DNA from: Heliocidaris tuberculata
Lineage: Eukaryota; Echinodermata; Echinoidea; Camarodonta; Echinometridae
Assembly (NCBI GenBank): GCA_025618425.1
Contig: CM046836.1
Location: 10,701,004 to 10,765,003, forward strand
Direction of reading: 5' to 3'
DNA: 64,000 nucleotides
The position numbers and the translations under genes were made by a program. Below are positions 32,601 to 42,414 of this stretch, one piece after another. Position 1 is the stretch's first letter, and every line of letters begins with the position of its first letter. Below the pieces are notes generated by a model. It saw only the letters and a list, made by a program, of their open reading frames with translations. It made no database searches and was not told the DNA's origin.

Positions 32601-35170
32601 ATAATTCTTTTGAATTTGCAAACTTCTTTGCAAATGTTCATAACATTTTCTCTCTAAATTTGTTTTCTTATACCTGTACCTAGAATATAAAATTGGGAGC
32701 ATGTTCTTAAACACCTCTATAATTTGACTTTACACATACATATTCTTTCATCAGCAATCAAGAAGAGGTATTTGTGGTGATTTTTTTTTTCTGTTTGTTT
32801 ACAGAAGGAATGAGTAGTCTAGCTTGCAAAGATAATCGTAGAGTAAGAGTTGCCAATTTGTAGTAGGGATCCTCAAATCTTTAGTATCCTGCACCAGATT
32901 TTCCCAAACATTCACCAACCTGTTTCACTTATTTTTATGTGTGTATTCCAGTCAGCCTGTTGATGTCGGGGTGGACTTCCTCCTTTTAAAATGTACATGT
33001 ATCTGTCAATACATAGCTCGCCCCTATTTACATCTTCTTGTGTGTACTGTCAGAGTCAGAACATAGGGTGTCAGAACATTGTTGATACTTTTCTTTTGTC
33101 GTTTCACGTTTCAGTTCATCAATGGGTTTGCAGAGAGATCGGACAGAGAGGAGGCCTTTACGATGCCTTTAGGAATCCTTCCAGGGGGTTCTGGAAATGC
33201 CCTGTGTGCTGCAGTGTTATCACGCAGAGGGTAAGACAGTATGACATTCACTTTTTATTGTTCACACAAGAACTATACAGATTATCTGCCAAAGAGAAGA
33301 GGATTTCTGGATGGTGTTCTATGAATTTGTTTGGATTTTTGTGAAGCTTTCCGCTACTAAATATATCTCGGCTAACGTTTTTATGCCTCTGATCACCGAA
33401 GGTGGTGACAGAGGCATTGTGTTTTCGGGTTGTCCGTCCGTCTCGCTTTCTCGTTCTCGCAATAACTCAAGAACCACTTGAGGTATAAACTTCAAACTTG
33501 GTGCTAGTATGTATCACTATAGGAAGATGATATGATTAGATTTTGGGTACCTAGGTCAAAGGTCAAAGGTCATGGGGGTCATTTACCCTGAAATTTCAAG
33601 TTTTTGCCTTGTTAAAACTCCCATGAGCTCGATTTGAGCCATTAACTTCGAACTTGGAACTAGTATGCATCACTATAGTAAGACAAACTGATCAGACTTT
33701 AGTTCACATTTACATGTAGGTCAAAGGTGACATGTCGTAGAGGTCATTATATGTGAAATTAATGTTTTTAAGCTTTGTTATCACCATATCTCAACTATTT
33801 TGTATTCATGACTAGGAGGAGATAAAGTGATCAGACTTTTGGGTTATAAGGTTTAAGGTCAAATGTCAAAGAGGTCAATTAATATGTAAATGTAGGGAAC
33901 TTGCGAACGGACTTTCCACTGCTGAAATTCCCACTTCTATTCCAGCATCTAAACACTTGACAGTACACCGTGATTGCTGCTTACATTGCACAGTAAACCA
34001 CTTGATGACTGTTGTCTGCTGTGCATGCGAATGATTTTGTTTTCAGACCAGTTGTATTGGTTGAATATTCTTATCTTACTACATTTAAAAGGCCTTCATT
34101 CCAGGCCTAATATTCATCCATCCTCAAAAATCTGGATTCTATGTTTCTCATGCTAGAATACCCCAAATTTGAGTCTCAATCTGAATATACCTCTTGAAGA
34201 TGCATTTCATGATGAATGAAGTGCTAATTGTCTAATTAGTAAACAAACAGTTTTTTACTTGTACCGATACGTTGTTATTTTTGGTGTATTGTGCTAATGA
34301 GTGTATTTTTTTTTCAGGGAACAATTATTTAAGAACATGGCCTGCCATGCTGCTGTGGCCATTGTCAAGGGCAAGGCCAGTCCCAAGGACCTGGTACGAA
34401 TCGAGACCCAGGATGAGACGTCACTTTCGTTTATTTCTGTGGCCTGGGGCCTCATAGCTGACATCGACATTGAGAGCGAGAGATTCCGATTCCTTGGGGC
34501 AACAAGGTTTTTAGTTGGGACAGTCCAGAGGGTCATGTTCCTACGCAAGACCCCAGGACGCCTGTCATTCCTGCCCGTTGAAGATGAGTCTAAGTATCAT
34601 CACCTCTTTGAAGCACAAGACAAGAAGAGGGCCAACCCAAAAAGTATTGGCATGCAGGAGAGCCTACAAATTGAAACCGATGCCAGAGAGGAGGAAGGGG
34701 AATCCAGAAACAAGAGTGCAAACCAGAATGCAAATGCTAGTTTGTCCATGGAGGGTGCAGCTAATGCAACAGGTGAGCTGCACGCTGATGATCTGGCGAT
34801 GCCTCCGCTGAGTGATCCAGTGCCACCGAACTGGACGGTCATCGAAGGGGACTTTGTGTGTGTCCTCATCTCCTACATATCTCACATATCCTTCGACTTC
34901 ATCAGCCATCCTGGTCGGCCGATGGATGAAGGTGTCATCATGCTCCAGTACATGGATGTCGGTACAACTCGCGGGAAGCTCATCGACTCCTTTGACAAGT
35001 TCAAGACTGGGGAGTACCTTCGAGAGGATCACGTCACATCAAGAGTAGTGAAGGCTTTCAGGCTTGTGCCGCTGACCAAGGAGGGTATCTTGACCGTTGA
35101 TGGAGAGAGGGTCAACTATGGACCCATTCAAGGCAAGTTGACTCCATCCAAATGTCTCTGTATAATGTAA
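23203..35170 (+). CDS. SPHK: Sphingosine kinase, complete (5 exons, 567 aa)
   Basis: The exons are 23203-23692, 29623-29772, 30589-30683, 33115-33230 and 34318-35170. They join in frame to TAA at 35168. The enzyme phosphorylates sphingosine to sphingosine-1-phosphate with ATP (family knowledge). Seen: an N-terminal ~160-residue PH-like extension; then the lipid-kinase catalytic core with NPFSGKGKA (about residues 181-189), SGDGLLYE (238-245, the ATP-site block), LPGGSGNAL (267-275), and the sphingosine-kinase signature SLSFISVAWGLIADIDIESE, which separates it from ceramide kinase. C-terminal blocks are WTVIEGDFVCVL, FRLVPLTKEGILTVDGERV and YGPIQGKLTP. Length lies between human SPHK1 (384) and SPHK2 (654). 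The middle of exon 5 (Asn/Glu/Ala-rich, around 34640-34800) is a variable insert. The first ATG of the open frame is used, after a GC-box-containing leader. Confidence 0.95.
24912..24965. repeat. (TA)n microsatellite
   Basis: TA dinucleotides interrupted by TACATGTATA strings, in SPHK intron 1. Confidence 0.85.
26848..27149. mobile_element. MITE, TTAAAGGGCARTCC family (copy A)
   Basis: Starts TTAAAGGGCAGTCCAACC and ends AAGGTTGGATTTCCCTTTAA. Shorter (about 302 bp) than the copy at 20654; internal AAATCGGACAAGGAATAAG is shared. Confidence 0.85.
27545..27940. mobile_element. Long foldback element (copy 2), ATT target duplication
   Basis: The 396-bp palindrome has arms of about 190 bp that match for almost their whole length, starting GGCCGGAATTCACAAAGG. 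It is flanked by ATT on both sides. It includes repeated ACCATGGTCTGAA strings. Related to 16798-17016 but longer. On the - strand it carries spurious open frames. Confidence 0.88.
28212..28513. mobile_element. MITE, TTAAAGGGCAATCC family (copy B)
   Basis: Second-copy version of the MITE at 26848. Its first ~55 bp are from a different family member, and the rest is identical to copy A, suggesting a recombination junction inside it. Confidence 0.85.
28909..29304. mobile_element. Long foldback element (copy 3)
   Basis: Exact counterpart of 27545-27940, offset 1364 bp, including the flanking ATT. It arose by the tandem duplication, not by an independent insertion. Confidence 0.88.
29623..29772 (+). 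CDS. SPHK: SPHK exon 2: NPFSGKGKA block
   Basis: The acceptor is AATACAG and the donor AACAG|GTGACT; 150 nt, phase 1 in and out. It encodes HYLVCINPFSGKGKAAQIF through KEAGITFKEIIT, the first conserved DAGK-catalytic block. Confidence 0.95.
29773..30588 (+). other. SPHK intron 2
   Basis: 816-bp AT-rich intron. A T/G homopolymer patch (30504-30530) precedes the acceptor; no other element recognised. Confidence 0.75.
30589..30683 (+). CDS. SPHK: SPHK exon 3: SGDGLLYE block
   Basis: The acceptor is TATGACAG and the donor TACGAG|GTAAAA; 95 nt. It encodes ERKGHGTELAMNLDLKEYNG then VIIVSGDGLLYE, the glycine-rich nucleotide-binding block shared by lipid kinases. Confidence 0.95.
30791..30974. mobile_element. 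MITE with TTAGGG-rich core (copy 1)
   Basis: Ends CATATGCTCCAGCGACAATTGC and GCAATTGTCGCAGAAGCATG are inverted. The core has GGGTTAGGGTTAGGG and GGTTAGG strings. Copies: 41541-42166 (interrupted) and 47271-47453. Confidence 0.8.
31083..31640. repeat. Polypyrimidine CCCCTCTCC tract
   Basis: Over 500 bases dominated by CCCTCTCCCC and CTTCCTCC units on the + strand in SPHK intron 3. Quadruplex-prone on the opposite strand; open frames here are artefacts. Confidence 0.9.
33115..33230 (+). CDS. SPHK: SPHK exon 4: LPGGSGNAL block
   Basis: The acceptor is CACGTTTCAG and the donor AGAGG|GTAAGA; 116 nt, ending in phase 2. It encodes FINGFAERSDREEAF then TMPLGILPGGSGNALCAAVL. Vertebrate enzymes usually have LPCGSGNAL or LPAGSGNAL, so the third residue is Gly here. 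Confidence 0.95.
33231..34317 (+). other. SPHK intron 4
   Basis: 1087-bp intron; its middle is a truncated copy of the ATGCCTC interspersed repeat (33383-33903). The acceptor follows a T8 run. Confidence 0.78.
33383..33903. repeat. ATGCCTCYG interspersed repeat (truncated copy)
   Basis: Starts ATGCCTCTGATCACCGAAGG and carries AATAACTCAAGAACCACTTG and AGGTCAAAGGTCAAAGGTCA. Same family as 38053-39108, with about three internal ~150-bp units and no matching 3' terminus. Confidence 0.82.
34318..35170 (+). CDS. SPHK: SPHK exon 5: C-terminal catalytic blocks and stop
   Basis: The acceptor is TTTTTTTTCAG; the open frame runs to TAA at 35168-35170. It holds SFISVAWGLIADIDIESERF, RFLVGTVQRVMFLRKTPGRL, an Asn/Ala/Glu-rich variable insert, the EGDFVCVLISYISHISFDF segment and the closing LTVDGERVNYGPIQG block. 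A candidate poly(A) signal AATAAA is at 35320. Confidence 0.95.
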
Positions 35171-36167
35171 TGTCTTTAATTTGAACGTACTTTAATGTAA
35201 CTCTGGATGTTTCCCAGATATATATTGGATTTGCAATTTTGTTGTCCTGTCGACTCCTGACAAACTCGATATGTTCATCTGATATCGTAGAAAACATATT
35301 GTACCCATCATCATTTTAGAATAAAATTTAAAATTTAGATGCAAGTGCAATCATATATACGTGGAGTTCTAATTTATATTCCCATTACTCTGGCGACATA
35401 ATGCTAACAGGGTGGCCCAATAAAAATGGACAACATGTACTTCCAATAATGCGGGGCAAATTCCACTGGTTCCAGTAGACGGAATCTTTTTTAGAAGAAA
35501 AATTATACAAAATTTGCCAAAATAGGTTCAGTATTTTTTATTCTAGATGCATTTTAGTTAAACAATGTTGAAGACATTCACTGACAGTGCTCATTGCAGA
35601 AAATAACGTATCATTGTGTCTTTTCAGAAATGGTTATTTTGCCTGTGCTTTGTAACAAACGTTAGATTGAATACAAACATAACATTCCATTCACATTATC
35701 ATGAAGAGCCTACATGTTTATATATGTATGTGACTTCATTTGTAGAATTGCAGTATGTACATTAAGAAAGTGCTGGTTAATATGACAGGGCAAAACGAAC
35801 TCTTTAAAACGCAGTTTCATTGATACTGGCCAAATTTGAACTCCTACCTTGCGTCACAAAATGCTTCCTAAAACAATAACCCCTTTAACAGATTTGTCAA
35901 CCTTGGTATCATTTCTCATGTGAAAGATTCTACTGCAGCTTGTACTAATGAAATTGGCCCCACATTAGTCTGTTTTTATTTAGCCACTCTGTATACATGT
36001 AACTGGGGTTTTCAGTGTACATGTGTAGGAAGTTTTGGAAAAAGAAGCATTCATTACAACTAATGATCTCCCTTAGCCTAACGGAGGCTAGGGAGGGGGA
36101 TTTGCCCCCTGTATATTTACCATAACTATTACCCCAAAAAATATTGTATTCAGCACCAAAAAGGCCA

Positions 36168-36490
36168 GGGGGGTGTTTCATAAAGCTGTTTGTAAAGTTA
36201 CGCATGACGCATGAATGACTTGAATATGAAGTGCCAGATAGGATGCCCACAGTTTTTCCTGATGTTTTAACAAAGTGTGACTGTATTTCCAATAACCTCA
36301 ATTAAATTATTGCAAAAATATACTTTGCATTAAAAATATTTGTCATAATAAGAATGTTAATCTACATCTGCACAGTTCAACTTTAGTTGATGCAGTTAAA
36401 GTTAAAGTTGAGCATCCCATTTGCCTTGTCATATTTAAGTCATTCGTGAAGTCATGCGTAACTTTACAAACAGGTTTATGAAACACCCCC
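36168..36490. mobile_element. Inserted foldback, GGGTGTTTCATAAA family
   Basis: Ends GGGGTGTTTCATAAAGCTG and AACAGGTTTATGAAACACCCC are inverted over about 40 bp (with GTTTGTAAAGTTACGCATGAC). It splits the left arm of the outer element. Confidence 0.82.
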
Positions 36491-36692
36491 TGGTTACTTT
36501 GGTGAACTTGTATTAAAGGTTTTGGAATAACTGCTAATTAAAGGTATATTCACCATAATTACAAAAAAATTTTTTTCGTAATTACATGTATACAATGTAT
36601 ATTTATTATAAGTTCAACCTGCTGTTACCGGGCAGTGCCGAAACACGCATCATCCTGTACACAATGCAGAATTGTATACAACGAATGTATGA

Positions 36693-36752
36693 TTAAAGGG
36701 GAAGTCCAGTCCAAGAATTACCAAGTAATTCTTGGACTGGACTTCCCTTTAA
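36693..36752. mobile_element. 60-bp minimal palindrome, TTAAAGGGGAAGTCC
   Basis: Near-perfect palindrome TTAAAGGGGAAGTCCAGTCC and its inverse with a tiny loop. It has the termini of the 44172-44716 family, so it may be an end-to-end deletion product. Confidence 0.82.
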
Positions 36753-37040
36753 TTATTCATACATTTATATATGTGTACATTCGTTATATACAATTCTGTA
36801 TTGTGTACAGGATGATGCATGTTTTGACACTGCTCGGTAACAGCAGGTTGAACTTATTATAAATATTATGAAAATATTTTTTGTAATAATTACGGTGAAT
36901 ATACCTTTAATTAGCAATTATTCCAAAATTATTCCAAGTTCACCATAGTAACCTGGCCATTTTAGTGTTGAATACACTTATCATAAGTACATGTATGAAG
37001 GTATCAGTTGTACGTACATGTACAGTGCATTATACTGGGG

Positions 37041-37548
37041 TGGTATTCTGAAAAACGATGTTATCTTTTATGTAAGTAAAACCGCTATTCATAGAAAGCC
37101 ACCATTCATTTAACACACGCTATGAATAGCGGTCCTTATGAGTAGTTATGAATAGTGGTCCTTATGAATGGATGTCCTTATGAATGGATGTCCTTATGAA
37201 TAGCGAGGAAATTTGTCTATGGTTTGCTCGCTATTCAGAAGGACCGTTATTCGTACAAAACCGCTATTTAGTCACGTGTTATGGATAGCGATCCTTATGA
37301 ATAAATGGTCCTTGTGAATAGCGGTCCTTATGACTAGCGACGTTACCCCAGTAAAACTACTGTCATAACAAATCAAAAGTAGGACAAGTCTTCAGTTAAT
37401 GTCTGAGCAACGCTGGCTGCGTTTGCGTAAAGTTCGAAGAGATGTCTGCACAAGCACCAATGATAAGTGCTTATTCCGTGGAAATTCAGTTTGTTATGAC
37501 ATTTAACATTTTCCTTAACATGAAAGATAACGTCGTTTTCAGAATACG
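37041..37548. mobile_element. TGGTATTCTGAAAA-ended element with GGTCCTTATGAATAGC repeats
   Basis: Begins TGGTATTCTGAAAAACGATG and ends ACGTCGTTTTCAGAATAC. The interior has at least eight copies of TATGAATAGCGGTCCTTA in both orientations (37080-37335). No coding capacity. Confidence 0.78.
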
Positions 37549-37698
37549 GCCCCAGGTTAACAGCTGGACAAAGCCAGATTAGGAGGGGAAGAAGCCATTT
37601 GTACCAGAAACGCAGTATTAAAGACCAGATCTTTCTTTGATTTTGGTCCTCGGAAACAAGGTCAGTCAAGACATTTCACCTATAGTGCTTCGTATATA

Positions 37699-37965
37699 TG
37701 GGGGGGGGGGGGGGGGGGGGGGGGACATTCGCCTCCAAAATTCTCTGACAAGCAAAGAAGAGAGAGAGAGAGAAAAAAAAAAAGGTTATTCAAAAAGGTG
37801 GGGGGGGGGGGGGACATTTGCCTCCAAAATTCTCTGACAAGCAAAAAAGAAAAAAAAATGGTTATTCAAAAAGGTGGGGGGGGGGGGGGGAGGGGACATT
37901 CGCCTATCTTCAAAAGGGGGGGGGGGGACATGTCCCCCTGTCCCCCCCCCCCCCCCCCCCAGGAT
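37699..37965. repeat. Tandem unit with poly-G runs
   Basis: About three units of poly-G, ACATTCGCCTCCAAAATTCT, CTGACAAGCAAA and GGTTATTCAAAAAGG. The poly-G runs are 13 to 26 long, then a poly-C run (37945-37962). Run lengths should be treated with caution. Confidence 0.85.
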
Positions 37966-38052
37966 TTGCGCCCATGTAGCCTACATGTATAATCAGCATG
38001 AAGGTAAACCTCAGAGTGTGTGAAAGTTTAGCGAATAGAAATTCTCATTTTT

Positions 38053-39108
38053 ATGCCTCTGCCTACCGAAGGTGGTGCCGGAGGCATTATGTTTTTGGGT
38101 TGTCCTTCCGTCCGTCCATCCCGCTTTCTTGTTCGAGCGATAACTCAAGAACCACATGAGATATGAACTTTCAAACTTGGTGTTAGTATGTATCACCATA
38201 GGAAGACGATCTGATTAGATTTTGGGGTACGTAGTTCAAAGGTCAAGGTCACAGAGGCCAATTTCTCTGAAATTTCAGGTGTTAGGCTCATTCTAGCAAT
38301 AAACTCAAGAATCATTTGAGGTATGAACTTCAAACTTAGTACTAATATGTATCACCATAGGAAGATGATCTGAATAGATTTTGGGGTTCGTAGGTCAAAG
38401 GTCAAGGTCACAGAGGCCAATTTTTCTGAAATTTCAGGTGTTAGCCTCGTTCTTGCGACAACTCAAGAACCATTTGAGGTATGAACTTCAAACTTGGTAC
38501 AAGTATGTATCACCGTAGGAAGACGATCTGATTAGATTTTGGAGTATGTAGATCAAAGGTCAAAGGTCACAGGTCAATTTCTGAAATTTCTTGTGTTAGC
38601 CTTGTCAATGCGATATCTCAAGAACCATTTGAGGTATGAACTTCAAACTTGGTGCTATTATGTATCAGCATAGAAAGACGATCTGGTTTGGGATACGTAG
38701 GTCAAAGGTCAAAGGTCATAGAGGTCAATTCTGAAATTGCAGGTTTTAGCCTTAACGTGATATCTCAAGAACCATTTGATCCATTAACTTCAAACTTGGA
38801 ACTAATATGCATCTCCATAATGAGACGAACTCATTAGATTTTTGTTCACGTAGGTCAAAGGTGACAGGTCATGTAGAGGTCATTATACAGGTGTATGTGA
38901 AATTAATTTTTTTTTACCTTTTTTATCACCATATCTCAACTATTTTGTATTCATGACTAGGAGGAGATAAAGTGATCAGACTTTGGGGTTATAAGGTGTA
39001 AGGTCAAATTTCAAAGAGGTCAATTAACATATAATTAGAGGCTTTTTATTCTGGTTATCACAAGATTTCAAGAACAGTTTGAGCCGTCAACTGAATTTAG
39101 GCGGAGGC
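38053..39108. repeat. ATGCCTCYGCC interspersed repeat (longer copy) with ~157-bp units
   Basis: Starts ATGCCTCTGCCTACCGAAGG and ends GGCGGAGGCAT, its inverse. Inside, ACTCAAGAACCATTTGAGG recurs at about 38144, 38304, 38461, 38618 and 38764. Each unit carries GTAGGTCAAAGGTCA-type strings. Spacing is about 157 bp. Confidence 0.87.
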
Positions 39109-39139
39109 ATATAGGAGACGCAGTCACATTCATCTTCAA

Positions 39140-39300
39140 TTGTTAGATCCTCTAATGAGGGGGGAACATCTTGAAAAAAACAGGAGAGGGAGAAAGAGGA
39201 ATGGAAGGGGGGAGGAGGAAGATTATAGGGGGAGGAGAAAGATTAAAGGGGGAGGAGAAAGATTAAAGGGGCAGGAGAAAGAACGGAAGAGAGAGGGGTG
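39140..39300. repeat. GA-rich purine tract
   Basis: GGAGGAGAAAGATTAAAGGG units repeat three times within purine-rich DNA. Confidence 0.75.
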
Positions 39301-40249
39301 GAGGGAGAAGTACAGTGTAATATCTTTTCATTCTGTAGTTTACATTATATACATTTATTTATAATGTGAAATTTTTTAGGAAGTGAAACTTCGACAAAGT
39401 GATTATTTATCTATTGTAGGAATCAAATAATCATGTGCATTCATTTCTAAACTGTCTTTCAGTGAAAGCTACATCTAGACAATGTACATGTAATGTTGTT
39501 TACCTGTTTATAATGTTTTGGAAAGTGTAACATGTATATTTTGGATAATAGTTGATCACTTGATGTAATATTTATGAACATAAACAAATTTTATATAATT
39601 TATCTGAAATTTAAACTGTGCTCTGCACGTAAATTAAAACGTATTTGTAACTTATGTACATGTAAGTGCACTGTACATGTAATTATGTGTATCGTGTGTG
39701 TGTGTTTTTTTTTGTACCTTGAATGAAATGTTACAATTTATGTAACTGTCTTGTATTTCTGCATGACAGTTCATGCATTATGCATGTATAAAGAAAACTA
39801 AATTTCACTTGAAAGGAGAAAGAGATTATTCTACAGAAAATAAATAAATTAACAAAGGCATGCATGTACGCTCTCTGCATATGAGTTATTGCTAATAATA
39901 TATAATACAGGTACCAATGAGAATGGCTTGTATTACATACCATTATGCAGTAAGTTCCCTACCTCATACGTGTATATAAAGTGTCTGTGTGTAGTGGTTT
40001 GTGTTAAAATTTTAAATAGTGTCATACATGTACTACATGTATGTCTTCGATGGATTTCATTTCAAAAAGATTAATTTTTTTTACAATTTTGTTAATTAAA
40101 ACATTTGAAGCGACCAATTCTGTACTATATGATGGACTATTATATTTACTCTGTATATCAATGTACTTCATGGTGTAAGTGGGAAATTGAAGCTAATATT
40201 GAGTTCTGGGCTTAACTTAAGAATAGGGCTTACATGTATGTACTGGGAT

Positions 40250-40843
40250 TAGTGCTGGTATCGACACGCCTGATGTCGCCACTATGGCGACAAAAGTACT
40301 GGTTTTGGACTTTGCCGACATGTCGACACGCATGCTCCGATGGCGACATAAAATGGGTCTTTTTACATGTACCTCGCCGTGGCGTCGTGCGCGCGTACGT
40401 GATTTGTTTCACATACGCATTAGCAGCGCGCGCGCGACACGATCGCTGCGTATCTAGCTGCGACGACCGGTATACATTACGTACATGTACATGCCTAGAT
40501 ATGCGACACTAGCTGACTCGCACCGCATGACTTTCATTAATGCTTGATAAATTGGATCATACAAAACAAATTTTGGGGCAAATAGTTGACAGTGTGCATC
40601 TTTGAGAACTGTAAGTGAGTATGACTGCGAGTGTGAACCCGTGAGGACATAGTGCATGTATTCCATGTAAAAGCTCTTGTGAATTTGTGTCGGGTAACTC
40701 TGGTTTAATAGTGTACGGTCACTACGGGAGCGACCCGAGTTTAGACTTGTTTGACTCATGTCCAGATGTCGACACATGTCGACATCGGCGTTAATTTTAT
40801 TGCGACATGGCGACATAGATTTTCCATGCCGATACCAGCACTA
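40250..40843. mobile_element. hAT-like non-autonomous element, TAGTGCTGGTATCG termini
   Basis: The 594-bp element has inverted ends TAGTGCTGGTATCGACACG / GCCGATACCAGCACTA. Flanks ACTGGGAT and TCTGGGAT form an 8-bp duplication with one mismatch. The interior is rich in GTCGACAT and GGCGACA. Class inferred from TIR and duplication length; no transposase. Confidence 0.75.
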
Positions 40844-40944
40844 TCTGGGATATCCGATGGATAAGGTTAGGTTCAGCCAGGGTTAGGTTTAAAGTGTACA
40901 AATCATCCCAAAATATTTTGCTCTGTATGTTACGGGTTCTATTT

Positions 40945-41068
40945 TGATATACTATGTTCAAAATATGAAATTCAAATGTTGATTCTATTTAGAGATATTG
41001 CAAGTTGATATACTATGTTCAAAATATGAAATTCAAATGTTGATTCTATTTAGAGATTTTGCAAGTTG
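40945..41068. repeat. 62-bp tandem duplication
   Basis: GATATACTATGTTCAAAATA to AGAGATATTGCAAGTT occurs twice head-to-tail (40945, 41007) with two differences. Confidence 0.9.
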
Positions 41069-41540
41069 AAATACACTCCCAATAAACAATACAGCGACTT
41101 GTGAGGAGACTAGTTGACGCACCCATATGCGCTCGCATAGAATAATGGCCTGCTCGGAACCCAACTCCGAGTTCGGTTCCGCTCGAGGGGGTTTTATGTT
41201 TTTCATTAATTTTCTTCATACTTCTTAACCGTTAACCCTTACAAGGCCAGGAAAAGTGTTTTGAGGTTGGTTTTATACTTTCGAGCTGTACACAAGTTAT
41301 TTTTTCAGGTGATTGCAACTTAAAGGTTCATTCAGAGTAAGATTTGATTCACCTGGACTTTATATTCCATTATATGGTTATCACAAGAAGATTCCATTTG
41401 ATTGCGTAGAGCAGAAGGAATTTTTAAAGCACATTCCCTGCAGAACATTCCCTGAAGAAAAATGCAAAGTTTGATGTTTTCAGGTATGATTCATCTTTCC
41501 AAAAATTGAGCCCGTTATAAAGGTTTTTACGATACTATGA

Positions 41541-42166
41541 CATATGGTCTGGCGATAACTGCTCCAGGTTTTATTCCATCAAAGATATCTAGGGTAGGTT
41601 GTGGGTTCCAACGTACCATTGATCTCTACCGTACCAGTGGATAAAGCAACGCCCTCTCCGTTTGATGCGACCGGTCGCCATGTTTGGGCTTGCAGAAAAA
41701 CACCGCCGCTTAATGTTTACATGTATGTACAATTTTAGAATCAAATAATTCAGCACTGAAGTATTTTCCACGAATTGACTGCAAAATCAGGCAAAACAAG
41801 TGTACCCTTACAAATTCTAATTCAGTATAATGTCTTTTTTGAATAAAAAAATCAAATCACGTATCTTTCGAATAGGAGTACCCTGGAATCGTGCACTGCA
41901 GACGATGTCCCATGCTATGTCCTACACGGTCCCATGTACATGTAATGTGTGGAGTGTAGCGCTCCTAATTTTGGTTGTGCGGCCGCATCAACTGGCGTAC
42001 GATGTGATATCCACGTGAGGTAGAGATCGATGGTTCCAACTGGGTATGAAGTTTGGTTTAGGGTTAGGGCTAGAGTTGGGGTTAGGTCTAGTGTTTGGTC
42101 TAGGGATGAAGTCAAGAAATCGGTTAGTGTAGGATATTTATCGCAGAGCAATAGTCGCTAGAGCAT
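41541..42166. mobile_element. TTAGGG-core MITE (copy 2) interrupted by another element
   Basis: The host ends are CATATGGTCTGGCGATAACTG and AGCAATAGTCGCTAGAGCATG; the core has TTTAGGGTTAGGGC. It is split by 41613-42031. Confidence 0.78.
41613..42031. mobile_element. Nested 419-bp transposon with 9-bp target duplication
   Basis: It is flanked by GGTTCCAAC at 41604-41612 and 42032-42040. Ends ATTGATCTCTACCGTACC and GGTAGAGATCGAT are inverted. It interrupts the TTAGGG-core MITE. No coding sequence. A 9-bp duplication would suit a Mutator-like element (inference). Confidence 0.8.
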
Positions 42167-42414
42167 GTGTACAATGCATTCCCTGCAGTTATAAGAGAAA
42201 TTTGCAATTTGAAATTCACAAGTATTATATACTTCATCATTCCAAAAATTGTGCCTGTTGTAAAAGGTTTTTTTTTTGTGCTGTTGGTTGTCATGATCAA
42301 CATGTACCTGTACCTGTGCCTTTTAATGCTATGAAATCAAGAACAAGCAAATTCCTGTACCATACATGTAACCTATTTATAAAAAAAAAAATATCTGACA
42401 AGTACTTGCATTGT

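Larger units (their letters stand above)
30684..33114 (+). other. SPHK intron 3
   Basis: 2431-bp intron with a telomere-like-core MITE (30791-30974), a long C/T tract (31083-31640), a G-run at 31839-31850 and AT-rich DNA after that. Confidence 0.78.
36145..36976. mobile_element. Nested foldback elements
   Basis: Outer arms TGTATTCAGCACCAAAAAGG / GGCCATTTTAGTGTTGAATACA enclose long inverted arms (GGTATATTCACCATAATTAC; CAACCTGCTGTTACCG...). A second foldback interrupts the left arm (about 36168-36490). A 60-bp palindrome sits at the centre (36693-36752). Confidence 0.85.

Noticed and set aside
36635..36862. 75-codon frame
   Set aside because: Lies wholly within the nested foldback.
33384..39108. 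CRISPR-like regular spacing of ACTCAAGAACCATTTGAGG
   Set aside because: Whole units are similar, with no unique spacers, and the genome is eukaryotic; it is an interspersed repeat with internal tandem units.
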